From positions 49,794,581 to 49,858,580 of the forward strand of contig OX442314.1 of assembly GCA_949358305.1 (NCBI GenBank): a stretch of 64,000 nucleotides of DNA. Direction: 5' to 3'. The position numbers and the translations under genes were made by a program. Origin of the DNA: Strigamia acuminata. Lineage: Eukaryota; Arthropoda; Chilopoda; Geophilomorpha; Linotaeniidae. Of this stretch, positions 51,626 through 61,544 are shown piece by piece (positions within the stretch are counted from its first letter, which is position 1; each line of letters begins with the position of its first letter). The notes below the pieces were generated by a model that saw only the letters and a list, made by a program, of their open reading frames with translations, searched no databases and had not been told where the DNA came from.

Positions 51626-51656
51626 ATCCGGGGGACGAAGGTTTATTCCATCCCCC
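51616..51656 (+). promoter_or_regulatory. -1 ribosomal frameshift signal (gag-pol) of element B
   Basis: A AAA AAC at 51616-51622, in the correct gag phase, directly precedes the gag TAG. After a 7-base spacer, GGGGGA (51630-51635) can pair with TCCCCC (51651-51656) around a 15-base loop. The -1 frame is open from 51613 onward into pol. Confidence 0.8.
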
Positions 51657-51906
51657 AGAAGTGGCTACTGCTACGTCGGAATCTTTATTTATGGATGTAG
51701 ACACAACTTGTCTTGAAATAGCCACTAGTCATAGTGGCGGAGTAGAGGAAAATCTGCAAGAAATGACAGAACAATTAAAAAATCTGACATTATTTCCACA
51801 CAAGTGCTACACGAAGAAATTCTGTAGACTCCGCCGACTCAACAGAGTCATAGGTGGTAATAATTTGCACAATATTACTTTAGGTAATAATAAAGATGAT
51901 CCTTGA
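51622..51906 (+). CDS. Element B Pol, N-terminal extension, interrupted by TGA
   Basis: The -1 frame entered by frameshifting encodes about 94 residues before the protease (including ESLFMDVDTTCLEIATSHSG and FCRLRRLNRVIGGNNLH) and stops at TGA 51904-51906. The next codon is ATG in the same frame, and the protease continues at once. Since the frame is otherwise continuous, the TGA is best read as an inactivating point change in this copy; stop-codon readthrough is the alternative. Confidence 0.6.
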   Translation, partial: LDPGDEGLFHPPEVATATSESLFMDVDTTCLEIATSHSGGVEENLQEMTEQLKNLTLFPHKCYTKKFCRLRRLNRVIGGNNLHNITLGNNKDDP

Positions 51907-53610
51907 ATGAAGATCACAATTGGTGGGCTCACCTACAACGCGCTCATGGATACAGGAGCATCTCAATGTTACATTGGGGAACAACTTTTGTCTGAAACTC
52001 AGGCTCTACCGGAATTTTTGCAAGAGGCCCCCAGAAACATGTTGGTTAACGCTGTAGGCGTAGCACACAAGCCTGTCGGACAAATAACTTTGTGCGTGCA
52101 ATGGGCTGATGAACTTACACCAATGAATTTCATCGTTTTAGCAAAACGAGTTTGTGGCTTGATACTTGGTCACAATTTCATGCGCAGACAGAAAATTAGT
52201 CCGCATCCACATTTACAAGAGTTCTCTTGTGCAGATAAACCCAATTGGTCCGCCCCTTATGAGTCGGAAGAAGCCAATTTTGCCCTCGCCCCGTTAAATC
52301 GAATTACTTTCGATTATTTAGGACTGTCGTCCACTCTTAACTCAATTGAGTTAACAGACACTCCTGTGTTGACTTGGGATGAGAAATTAGTTGAGGAGAG
52401 CGACTGCACTCCAGAACAAAGACTAGCACTTCGCGAAGTGGTTAACTCGATACCGAATGTATTTCGAGATCAAGTTGGGTGCACTAACGTGACCCAGCAT
52501 CGTATTAAGTTCAAGGAAGGGCATTCATTGCCCAAAATGCAGTATAGAATGTATAACCCGGCCAAGAGAGCCATTATGACCAAACTAGCTGCAGAACTTG
52601 AACAGGATGGACTGATTGAAAAGGCCAAAGGGCCATTTATAAGTCATCCAGTCATCGTTGCGAAGCCTGACGGCTCGTATAGGATGTGTATTGACTACCG
52701 GTGGCTGAATGCCATCACCGAAGTCGAAGTAATACAAATGCCAAGTATTGACCTTTTATTGCATAATACTGGTCCTGCTAGGTATTTTACGTCAATTGAC
52801 CTTGTCAAAGGTTATTACCAAGTCGAAATGTGTAAGGAAGATCGTCCAAAAACGGCGTTTTATACGCCAAACGGCCCTTATCAATTTGTGCGAATGCCGT
52901 TCGGCCTTTGCAATGCGCCTTGTACTTTCCAGCGTCTGATGGAAGGCATTTTAGGCTCAGCTTTACAAGACTACGCGTTAGTTTATTTGGATGACGTAAT
53001 TGTGTATTCAGATAATTGGGATGATCATCTCAAACATGTCCGAGATGTTTTGGAAAGGCTTAACCAAGCCAACATGACAATAAATAAAGCGAAATCTCGT
53101 TTTGGGCGTACAGAATTAAAATTCTTGGGCCACTGGATTAAACCCGAAGGTCTTTTCGGTGATCCCGATAAAATATCGGCAATCATGAAATTTCCCACCC
53201 CCACGTGTGCTAAAGACATTCAGCGCTTTCACGGCATGACTAACTTCTTCAGGAAGTTTGTTCCAAATCACGGAACTATTGCCGCACCATACACACGTAT
53301 GATGAATGAGAAAACTCCATTTGAATGGGGAGATGAGCAGACAGAAGCTTTTAATAAAATTAAAGAGCTACTTTGTGGTGACAATTGTCTACACAAACCA
53401 GATATGACTTTGCCATTTGTTGTCATGACTGACGCTTCACATGAAGGCTTAGGAGCTGTCCTTTGCCAAGACGTCGATATATTCGACGAAAAGAAGCAGA
53501 AAAACATTTCTGTACCCAGACCTGTAGCTTATGCAAGCAGAGTTTTACGTGGAGCGGAGAAGCGTTATACAACGCCGGAACTCGAATGTCTCGCAGTCGT
53601 GTGGGCTATC
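51907..53610 (+). CDS. Element B Pol: protease and reverse transcriptase
   Basis: Protease with active-site DTGA at 51949 in YNALMDTGASQCYIG and the LILGHNF motif. RT spans about 52540-53120: MCIDYRWLNAITE, TSIDLVKGYYQVEM, QFVRMPFGLCNAPCTFQR and catalytic YLDD at 52984. RNase H begins (FVVMTDASHEGLGAVLCQ, VAYASRVLRGAEKRY, ECLAVVWA), then the frame breaks near 53605 and stops at 53640. Confidence 0.88.
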
Positions 53611-55391
53611 GATATCTCGAATATGGTACGTTCACTTTAGAGTCAGATGCAGAAGCACTGAAATGGTTGATGCAAACGCCTGAACCATCTAGGAAATTTG
53701 GCCGATGGGCCTTAAGAATCCAATGTGGAAATTTTAAAATTGTTTTTCGAAAAGGTGCTGCTAATCAAGTTGCAGATGCACTTTCGAGAGCCCCACTAAC
53801 AGAGGAAGACATTCCTCTTCGAGATCATGTGGAACCTGTCGAAATTAAACAATATTGGCCTGAATGGGACGGAAATCCTTCTGTTTCATTAAATCGTGCC
53901 CCAGAAAAACGAGAATTTTTGGCTAGTGTGCGTTCCTATTTTTCAGAAAATTCTAAAGAATGTTCTGAAGAAAAGGAGGGGGAGGAAGTACAAGAAACCT
54001 TGTACAGTGCACTGACTGAAGTACTTAAAGAAGTCCCTCCTACAAGGAGAGAAATAATAGATGCTCAGTTACTAGATATTGAATGCAAACGCATTCGAGA
54101 ATATTTATTGAATGACAAGGTTGTTGGGATACCACAATCCGAAATAAAAGAGTGGAAAAACAAAGTCAAAAACTATTGTTTAGACAAAAAAGAAGTTGAT
54201 GGTGATCAAATGATCATCTATTTTAACCCTTCGTTCGAAGAGGAATTAAACGATTCAGGAAATGGCTTTAAAGCCGTTGTACCCAGTGCACTCGTAAAGC
54301 GAGTACTCTTCGCTTGTCATGGCCACCCCCTAAGCGGTCACGCTGGGATGAGTAAGACGCTTGAGAAAACGCGTTTAATATATTTCTGGCCTGGTATGAG
54401 TAGAAGTGTCAGGAACTACGTCAAAAGCTGCACGCACTGTGCTCAGTACAAACCTATTCAACAGAAAAGGCACGCAGCTCCGTACACACCACACAACATG
54501 ACCAATCCTTGGGAATGTATTAGCATGGACTTGATGGGCCCAAAACCCGCGGGAAGGTCCCAAAACCAGTATTTTTTTGTCATTATTGACAATTGTACCA
54601 AGTTCGTTGAAATTAAGGCTTTGACAAAAGCCACGAGCGCTAACTGCGTTCAAGAATTAAGATCTGTTACAAACAGATGGGGACACCCCAAAAAGATTGT
54701 GAGCGATAACGGAAAACAATTTGTTTCCGATATTTACAATGAGTATTGCGATATGTACAACATTCGCCCGTCTCATACGAGCACGTATCATGCCCAGGCG
54801 AACCCGACAGAGCGAGCCAATAGAGATATAAAGACGATGTTGGCTGTGTACACAGATGTGCACACGCAATGGCCACGATATTTAGACGAATTCGCGTTCG
54901 CGATGAGAAATAATGTCTCAGCAGCAACGGGCTCAAGCCCGATGTTACTGAACACGGGACGAATCGTAACATTACCTTTCGACCCAAGGATTATTAAACA
55001 TGCCAATCCATTTGACAAAGAAAATCCAGAAAAATATGTCAGAGTACTATTGGATGTATTGCGCAGATCGCATCAAGAGATGCATCGCAGAATTCAATTG
55101 AATTTTGAACGACATAGGAAAATACACGAACAAAAGTTCGTAATTACGGAGTTTGAAGTTGGAGATTTAGTTTGGAAACAAACTCACATTCTCTCGTGCG
55201 CAGATAAAAATATTTCTGCTGGTTTCGCAGAGAAGAGAGATGGTCCGTGGGAGATTACTAAAGTACTTCCAGGCGGAGCGTATAAATTACGCAAATTAGC
55301 TGATGGTTCGATTGAAAAATCAGTGAACATTAAAGCGTTGTACCCCTATACGCCCTCATACCCGGTTGAGACTTGGAAAGTAGGACAATAG
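53610..55391 (+). CDS. Element B Pol: RNase H end and integrase
   Basis: Continues in another frame with the end of RNase H (FTLESDAEALKWLMQ, NQVADALSRAP), showing a small deletion at the join. Integrase follows: the HHCC domain (HGHPLSGHAGMSKTLEKTR, CTHCAQYKP), then the Asp in SMDLMGPKP (about 54528), the Asp in IVSDNGKQF (about 54703) and the Glu in NPTERANRD (about 54808). A C-terminal domain reads VGDLVWKQ and DGPWEITKVLPGGAYKLR. No chromodomain seen. Confidence 0.88.
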   Translation, partial: RYLEYGTFTLESDAEALKWLMQTPEPSRKFGRWALRIQCGNFKIVFRKGAANQVADALSRAPLTEEDIPLRDHVEPVEIKQYWPEWDGNPSVSLNRAPEKREFLASVRSYFSENSKECSEEKEGEEVQETLYSALTEVLKEVPPTRREIIDAQLLDIECKRIREYLLNDKVVGIPQSEIKEWKNKVKNYCLDKKEVDGDQMIIYFNPSFEEELNDSGNGFKAVVPSALVKRVLFACHGHPLSGHAGMSKTLEKTRLIYFWPGMSRSVRNYVKSCTHCAQYKPIQQKRHAAPYTPHNMTNPWECISMDLMGPKPAGRSQNQYFFVIIDNCTKFVEIKALTKATSANCVQELRSVTNRWGHPKKIVSDNGKQFVSDIYNEYCDMYNIRPSHTSTYHAQANPTERANRDIKTMLAVYTDVHTQWPRYLDEFAFAMRNNVSAATGSSPMLLNTGRIVTLPFDPRIIKHANPFDKENPEKYVRVLLDVLRRSHQEMHRRIQLNFERHRKIHEQKFVITEFEVGDLVWKQTHILSCADKNISAGFAEKRDGPWEITKVLPGGAYKLRKLADGSIEKSVNIKALYPYTPSYPVETWKVGQ

Positions 55392-55427
55392 TCCGCCTCT
55401 TACTCACCTCAAGAAAATCCTAAATGG

Positions 55428-55808
55428 ATGGACGAAAGTAATCAACTTCCGGATGCTGAAGAAATGGAATTAATTCCTGAAACTTCCTCAGAAATTCCAA
55501 TGGAATTGTCCGACTCAACTCCAGCGCAGATTGACAAATCTGCGCCCACAAAGTCTAAACATAGACATAGACAACGCTTAACTGGTATGGAAAGGAAAGC
55601 GGCGTTAAAAAGAGGCGAAGTTCCAAAGAAACCGCCTCGAAAACCCCGCAAACCTCAACCGATAGTTCCACGAACTAGCACTCGTCCACGACGAGAACGA
55701 AAACCAAACCCTAAATATGCAGATGAAAATTTCGTGCGAAACATCACTGCAGTATTTAAAAAACCATACCAACAACGAGGAAAAGCCTCAAAGTTCTGTT
55801 GGAATTGA
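55428..55808 (+). CDS. Small basic ORF after element B pol
   Basis: 126 codons in the same frame as the integrase part, 36 bases after its stop: an acidic N-terminus (EMELIPETSSEIPMELSDS), then a strongly basic Lys/Arg/Pro stretch (KKPPRKPRKPQPIVPRTSTR) and an aromatic end. It may be a detached tail of Pol or a separate nucleic-acid-binding peptide. Confidence 0.5.
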   Translation: MDESNQLPDAEEMELIPETSSEIPMELSDSTPAQIDKSAPTKSKHRHRQRLTGMERKAALKRGEVPKKPPRKPRKPQPIVPRTSTRPRRERKPNPKYADENFVRNITAVFKKPYQQRGKASKFCWN

Positions 55809-56860
55809 TAAGTTTTATTCAAAACTTGGAAACTGTAATTATTTACATGTCTGACAGGTGTAGTGATTCATAATCTCAACACCGGGGGACAAGATATTAC
55901 GATATTTATTGAAATTTATATTAAAATATGAATTTGTTGCGATGAATTAAATATTCGGTAGAATAGTTTAATTTTTGGTCGTATTTACATGTATTTTAAC
56001 CAAAATACAGAGAATTACTGTTAAAAGTGATAATCTCGCGTAATTACGAAGGTACGAGACTTACGAGGTGTGATTAAACCTCGAACCCGACAATTAATAG
56101 GGAATAAAATTCCCAGGGTTCATTGCACACAAACACTTCGTAACACACGTGGATATAAGTGACTTCGTCCCTTCGTCCCTCTTCACTTTTCGACTCGAGA
56201 TTTCAACGCTAATTCAATTAGCAACTTCAGCAAGGAAAACAAGCTTCAACAGTAAGTAGTTTTTAAATATATTCTTTGACCAAAGAATTGAAAATTGTTC
56301 GCAACAATTGAAAAAAAAAATATATCGGCGTCCCGATAAAAGTTAAAAATTCACGTGTATTATAAGCGTGAATCGGCATTAAATCACTCTGGAAGTTTAG
56401 CTATTCAGTCGAATAGTTGGGTTAAATATTAATAATGAATTATTAAGATTTAAGTATGTAGGCACTAATTATTTAAATCAAGTCGCGGTCGAGGCTTGCA
56501 TAAATTATTTGGCGATGAATTATTCGATGTAAGATATTTATTAGACCAAGTGTTAATTAATTAATACGATAGATATTTTGATACTCGGAAGTTGGTTTAA
56601 ATAGTTTACAAAACTAAGGGGATTTTTTCTTTTGAAAAATCAACAAGTTGCGATTTTCGATGAAAATCGCTGTCAGGCGAGTCCATTCTCGTGTCATAAA
56701 CACAAGGGGGATGTGACTCATTAGTGTCACGTGTTAGGGGTTATAAATAACTCGAGTTGTGTATTTTCGTTGCGAACAATACGTTTTAATTCTTTGGACT
56801 CAAGGAATGACTATTTAGAGTGGAATTATTTTTAATAAAATAATTTATTTGCGTCTGCAG
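55809..56860 (+). other. Element B pol-ORF3 spacer with promoter and splice signals
   Basis: Non-coding, about 1 kb. It contains ACCGGGGGAC (55881), like the true polypurine tract; a perfect donor GTAAGT at 56250; AAGGGGGA followed by TGTGACTCATTAGTGTCACG (56704-56731); TATAAATA (56742-56749); and an acceptor TTTGCGTCTGCAG ending at 56860, immediately before the ORF3 ATG. An ORF3 transcript with an intron of about 610 bp, or one started at the TATA box, are both plausible. Confidence 0.5.
56742..56749 (+). promoter_or_regulatory. TATA-like box upstream of element B ORF3
   Basis: TATAAATA, 112 bases before the ORF3 ATG, preceded by a purine tract and TGTGAC-GTCACG inverted repeat that look like a fossil polypurine tract and U3 edge. 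Confidence 0.45.
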
Positions 56861-58354
56861 ATGGGAAGCGGTAAACACCGTTCGAAACGGAGTCATCGAC
56901 GACACCGTCATGAAAGCTCCAGCTCGTCCACCTCGTCTAGTGACGAGCAACGCCGTTCCGCAGAACGTGCTTACATGAGGGCCCAACCGATACCGACGGC
57001 GCCCGCCTCGATGTACGCCTTGACGCCGCTGCAACTCGCAACGCTTAATTGGCTGAGCGTCCATCCGGACGGACTTCCGCTCGACTTAAATGCGATGATG
57101 CAGGCCCCATCCACATCTGCACAGCCAACCGTTTATGAGTCGGCGCAATTGGCCCCGCTGGCCCAGGTGGCGTATCCGCCCGTAAACGTTATCAACGTCC
57201 CGTTGGCCCCGCATTCGCCAGAATTTCGGCCGCCAACTGCAAGCGTGGCGCCCACCGTTGCCAACACGTCGAATGCGGCTGCACCGACTGTGACGGGACA
57301 ATCAGCGTCTGTTACGCATCTTCCTGCTGGTGCTGAGTCTTCTGCATCAGAATACGGATGGAATGAGCCGCCGCCGGGCGCTTTGCGTTATTCGGAGCCT
57401 GTTTCGCGCAACCGCGAGTACCGAGCGGCCAACAAGGCAAGAAAGAAGGACGAGAAGGCCCGCCTGCGCAAGGAACAGTGCGAACGAGACATGGCTGCAG
57501 GAATTCCGCACGATAACATCGTAACGGACCAAGCCACGGAGACGATCTGCCCATTTTGCGTCGGCTGTGGGTGGTGCTGCGGTGCATCCGCAGGGTCTTC
57601 ATTGATGCGTTGTCCAAACTGCCGTGGAAGGAAAACGCGACCGCGTTCAGAGCCGTGGCGCAAGGAGGTTCAGCCCCACGTGGTGAAAGGCATTAAGCCT
57701 AACGAGAAGCGATGTTGGGCTCACTGCCCCAAGTGCCGATTGTTTCTAAACAGCCGCGGCGAGGCTGTGTACATCGACCCGCGCTTCCTCACCTGGGCCC
57801 GCGCTGAAGCCAACGCCGGCGTAAGAGTCGAACTCCTTCGACAATCACCGCCGCCGTCCGAGGACTCTGAAGTTTCTACTGAAACTGTCCAAGCCGTCGA
57901 GAGCGCCGGAAGCGAGGTGCAAGAGGAATTCGTTCGACCAAGAGCGATGTCGCGAGGGCGAGGCTGTCTTACGCTCGACCGAGCGAAGGAAATTGCCAAG
58001 GTTCAACGAACCAACATCTTGGCACGAGGGCGAGCTCGTAAGCTTCAACAGGCCGTAGAAGCGTCGTCCAAACCCGTGGAGGATCCTCCAGCGGTCGTAA
58101 TCGACGTGTCGAGCGCTCCTGTCGCGCCTAAGTCTGAAACTTCGGACGAGGCACAGTTCGAGGATGCAGAAGAGCTGCTGTCCGTCGTTGATTTCGTGGC
58201 CGAGCTCCTCGACGACATGCCGTTTCCGCCGCCGAGTCCAGGCGAGATGGAAGCTTCCGTAGAAGCCGTGTTTTCTGCCGCCTCGACTGAAGCGACGGAA
58301 GAGTCCGATTTTCTGACTTCTGCTGAAGTTGAGAAGAAGGAAGAGAAAGTTTAG
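56861..58354 (+). CDS. Element B ORF3: Cys-rich protein with CxxCxG pairs
   Basis: 497 residues from the ATG at 56861. The N-terminus is His/Arg/Ser-rich (GSGKHRSKRSHRRHRHESS), followed by Pro/Ala-rich sequence. A basic segment (RAANKARKKDEKARLRKEQC) leads into a Cys cluster: CPFC at residues 230-233, further Cys in VGCGWCCG, CPNCRGR at 251-257, and a second group CWAHCPKC at 285-292. The C-terminal third is acidic and Glu/Ser/Val-rich. The first pair has the same ICPxCxGxG...CxxCxGR layout as ORF3 of element A (spacing 17 against 15). GC-richer than its surroundings. No membrane segment or signal peptide. Function unknown. Confidence 0.75.
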   Translation: MGSGKHRSKRSHRRHRHESSSSSTSSSDEQRRSAERAYMRAQPIPTAPASMYALTPLQLATLNWLSVHPDGLPLDLNAMMQAPSTSAQPTVYESAQLAPLAQVAYPPVNVINVPLAPHSPEFRPPTASVAPTVANTSNAAAPTVTGQSASVTHLPAGAESSASEYGWNEPPPGALRYSEPVSRNREYRAANKARKKDEKARLRKEQCERDMAAGIPHDNIVTDQATETICPFCVGCGWCCGASAGSSLMRCPNCRGRKTRPRSEPWRKEVQPHVVKGIKPNEKRCWAHCPKCRLFLNSRGEAVYIDPRFLTWARAEANAGVRVELLRQSPPPSEDSEVSTETVQAVESAGSEVQEEFVRPRAMSRGRGCLTLDRAKEIAKVQRTNILARGRARKLQQAVEASSKPVEDPPAVVIDVSSAPVAPKSETSDEAQFEDAEELLSVVDFVAELLDDMPFPPPSPGEMEASVEAVFSAASTEATEESDFLTSAEVEKKEEKV

Positions 58355-59113
58355 ACTGACGTCGAAAAGAAGGATTAAAAGGGACAAAATTAACATTCGT
58401 TATTTTTTCTGAGTGGAAATATTTTTGACTAAAAATATTCCAAGTGTTTTGTTGTGTTTTTTTGCAATTAAGAAATATTCTCATGAGTGTTGTGTTTGTT
58501 TGGTTTCAAGATCTTGAACTAATTATTTTAAATATTCATAAGAATATAGTTTGATTTAAAATTGGATTCAATTTAATTTGTTTTGTTTTTCGAATTCAAT
58601 TTGAATGTTTATTTGAACTGATCATATTAATATATGTTTGTTTGATTTATTTACGAATTTCATAATTATTTGTGGAAATTGTGTTTATTTTGCTTTGATC
58701 GAAGTGTTGAAGAATTTCAAGTTGAAATTCAATAATTTTTATGACAACCGTAATAAAAATTAGTAGTTTAGATTTTCGATAAATAAAGTTTTGCATAAAT
58801 TTATTTTTATTGATTATCTTGTTGATTAATAAGCTATGAATAAGTTTATTTGACGGAGAAATAAAATTTCTATCGAAATTTGTATTTTCTCGAACATGTA
58901 TCCATGTTCGGACGAGTTCATTTCCGTCGCTTAGCAACCGGGAGTTGCGCTGTACAGAGAAGCCGATTAGTCTAATCGGGTGACGAAGTTTCTGAAAGAA
59001 ATAACGTGATTAAGTTAATAAAATACTTACCAAGTGGATTAATTCGATAGAATTAGGTGAACATTCTTATCCATTAAGAATGACAATCGAGAGTTAGTAA
59101 ACTCTATGCTTGT
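58355..59113 (+). other. Element B 3' non-coding region
   Basis: AT-rich, with GTCGCT-T-AGCAAC at 58926-58938, a near copy of the box in the 5' leader, and a CCGATTAGTCTAATCGG inverted repeat at about 58964. No supported ORF. Confidence 0.6.
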
Positions 59114-59124
59114 CACCGGGGGAT
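59114..59124 (+). other. Element B polypurine tract
   Basis: ACCGGGGGATG directly precedes the 3' LTR. Confidence 0.7.
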
Positions 59125-60421
59125 GTGTGATGATTACAAATCAGTATTTATCAATGTTCACAACAGATGGCGCTGTTTACCAAACGCGCGTAATTCAAAC
59201 TCGATGAAACTAAGAAACGTAATAAATTATTACTTGGACACGGTGAATAAAATATAACTATTTTATTCAATATAAACTAAGTATTATTTACTTGACAATG
59301 TTGATTCTATCGAATCAATATCCACATTACTTACCTGTCGAAGGGAACCAATCGGACCCTTCCGGACCCCAACTGGGCCCATCTGGACATAGTCATATAT
59401 TACGTCCGGACTAGTGACCCACGAATCCGCCGATTCGTATGCTGATTGGCTGTCGCCAATCTAGTAGTTCTACAGAACTATATAAGCATCAGTTTCTCAC
59501 TCCCCCCTGGCTTGATAACTGAACTTGTATATTGTCTGTAGTTGAATTGTTATCGTTTGATTTCATTATTCTCTATCGACACATCAGGCCACCTCAGCTC
59601 TCCACAGTTAGTATTCATTACTATTTTGTTATTGCTGTTGTAGGGCTATTTCGGGAAGGCCAACTCCGGTAATAGACATGCATTCGCATGAAATGGCCCC
59701 GTAACGTTAGCCAGCTGTTCTACGGGACAGTAGGACTTCGTACGGTGGCTTAATATAACGGTCGTATACAGTACGACCTTGCTAAATGAAAGTAGGTCCC
59801 TCAGCTAACTGGCCACAGTCCGCTGCAGGATGGTTGTTGTAAACAGCCCACGCAGGTTCCCGTCTTTCTACGATTGGACCTTCCGCTCGTTAAAAGTCGG
59901 TAAAAGCCTAATATGCAGGTAACCCGCCGGGTTGGTAGCCCGTGAGTAATATCTTCAAGATGTTGCGATAAATAACTACCTGGATAATGGTAATCCAACG
60001 GCAGTGGCCGATTAATATTTTACCCGGTGCTCGATCATTTGATCCCGTCATCGTAAGGCATGCTGGCGGATGGAGGAGTCAAATCCTCCCGCGATGGTTC
60101 TCTCGACCGTCGTGACGGTCCCCGCCCCATCGTACCCTCCGGGTTAGTAACCCGTGAACAGGAGTTGAACAACACTGTGTTAAATAAATTACTCGGGCAT
60201 TGGTAATCCTGTATTGGCAATATCTTTTAAACCCGGTAAGTCCATAGAAATGTTTACCTGGTGGTTAGTACCACCGATAGCGAGTTAAAGCACACAATCA
60301 AATACTCGGCGCCTGATCACGAGATCTTGTCGTCGTAAGGCATGCTGGCGGATGGAGTCTCAACAACTCCCGCGACGTTCTCTCAATTGTCGTGACGGTC
60401 CCCGCCCAATTAATATTTGTT
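59125..60421 (+). repeat. Element B 3' LTR
   Basis: Matches 46504-47816 apart from about three substitutions, two 1-base indels and loss of 16 bases between ATTT words near the end. Followed by ACGT (60422-60425). Confidence 0.85.
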
Positions 60422-60425
60422 ACGT

Positions 60426-60800
60426 GGTTTCTGGGCCTAATTGGAAACTCACGCAACGCTGTTTTATTTGGGGAATGAGTGAACATGAGAAGAGAAAGAA
60501 TGAGACTGTTTATTTTGTTTTAAATTCAAGTCTATTTTATTTGACCGGACAAACTGAGTTTGTTTGATCCTTAATAAATCTGGTTACATTAATTAGAATG
60601 CAATTCTGAATCATCAATTGGACAAATCATTATTTTACACTTATTAAGTTTGAACAACCTTTATAAACTGTTTTCTATGAAACAACTGTGTGATAACTCA
60701 ATTTGATGTAAACTGTTGATTTATAGTCAGTCAGCCGCTCTCAGTATCGAGGCGACATCAGACTCTCTAGTAAAGGGCGGGTGTAGTTAATAGTTACCTG
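60426..60800. other. Flank of element B
   Basis: One short plus frame only; no clear continuation of the copia domain that precedes element B. No repeat recognised. Confidence 0.4.
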
Positions 60801-60809
60801 TTGAAGTCT

Positions 60810-61538
60810 GGAGAGAGGTATTGATTCAGCAAAATGATTGTAAGGGTAGTATGTCGGGGGAAATTCAATTATGACATCCAATTTGACCTCTGAGGTCATC
60901 TTCAAGGTCATCCATATTGTAACTCGAGAACCGTAACAGTTAGAGCAAAAAAGTGAATTAGAAAGTTGTAGAGCATCATCCAATTAGTCTAGAACTTTTC
61001 TTAAAAAAATTATCTCTTACTGAAAAGTTTTGAGAAAAAAAGGTTTGAAATGTTAGTCTACTCAGCTTTATAACCTAAAACTATCATGTGGAATGTATTT
61101 TCAAAATAAATTACGGAGTATTTCTTTTCTTTGATATTTCCTCTCTTCCACTTACAAGTATGACCGAATAAAGTGTCCTAATTGAGGATTAGCTGGGTTG
61201 CCTCAATAGTTTTAGGTTACAAAGCTGAGTTACAATGCTGAGTAGACTAATGTTTCAGACCTTTTTTTCTCAAAACTTTTTAATAAGAAATAATTTTTTT
61301 AAGAACAGTTCTAGACTAATTGGGTGATGCTCTACAACTTTCTAATTCACTTTTTTGCTCTAACTGTCACGGTTCTCAAGTTACAATATGGATGACCTTG
61401 AAGATGACCTCAGAGGTCAAATTGGATGTCAAAATTGGATTTCCCCCGACATACTACCCTTACAATCATTTTGCTGAATCAACATCTAGAACAGTTTGGG
61501 AATTATTTACTGTGAACCAGACTTTCTGAACCACCCTG
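60810..61538 (+). mobile_element. Mariner-type MITE, second example
   Basis: Long inverted repeat: GATTCAGCAAAATGATTGTA at the left pairs with TACAATCATTTTGCTGAATC at about 61458-61477, and pairing continues inward for some 270 bp (GGTCATCTTCAAGGTCATCC against GGATGACCTTGAAGATGACC). The right end CCACCCTG is followed by TA. The left terminus is missing or diverged. It shares the ACCTTGAAGATGACC block with the MITE at 40176. Confidence 0.75.
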
Positions 61539-61544
61539 TATACA

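Larger units (their letters stand above)
46504..60421 (+). mobile_element. Element B: 13.9-kb Ty3/gypsy-class LTR retrotransposon
   Basis: Direct repeats of 1313 and 1297 bp bound gag, pol and a third ORF. ACGT flanks both outer edges (46500-46503, 60422-60425). LTR divergence is about three substitutions and small indels over 1.3 kb, so insertion is young. Pol order PR-RT-RH-IN makes it Ty3/gypsy. The copy is defective: an in-frame TGA before protease and a frame break in RNase H. Inserted into a copia pre-integrase domain. Confidence 0.88.

Noticed and set aside
57845-58396. 183-codon minus-strand ORF opposite element B ORF3
   Set aside because: Low-complexity Arg/Leu/Phe-rich antisense of an acidic region, no support.
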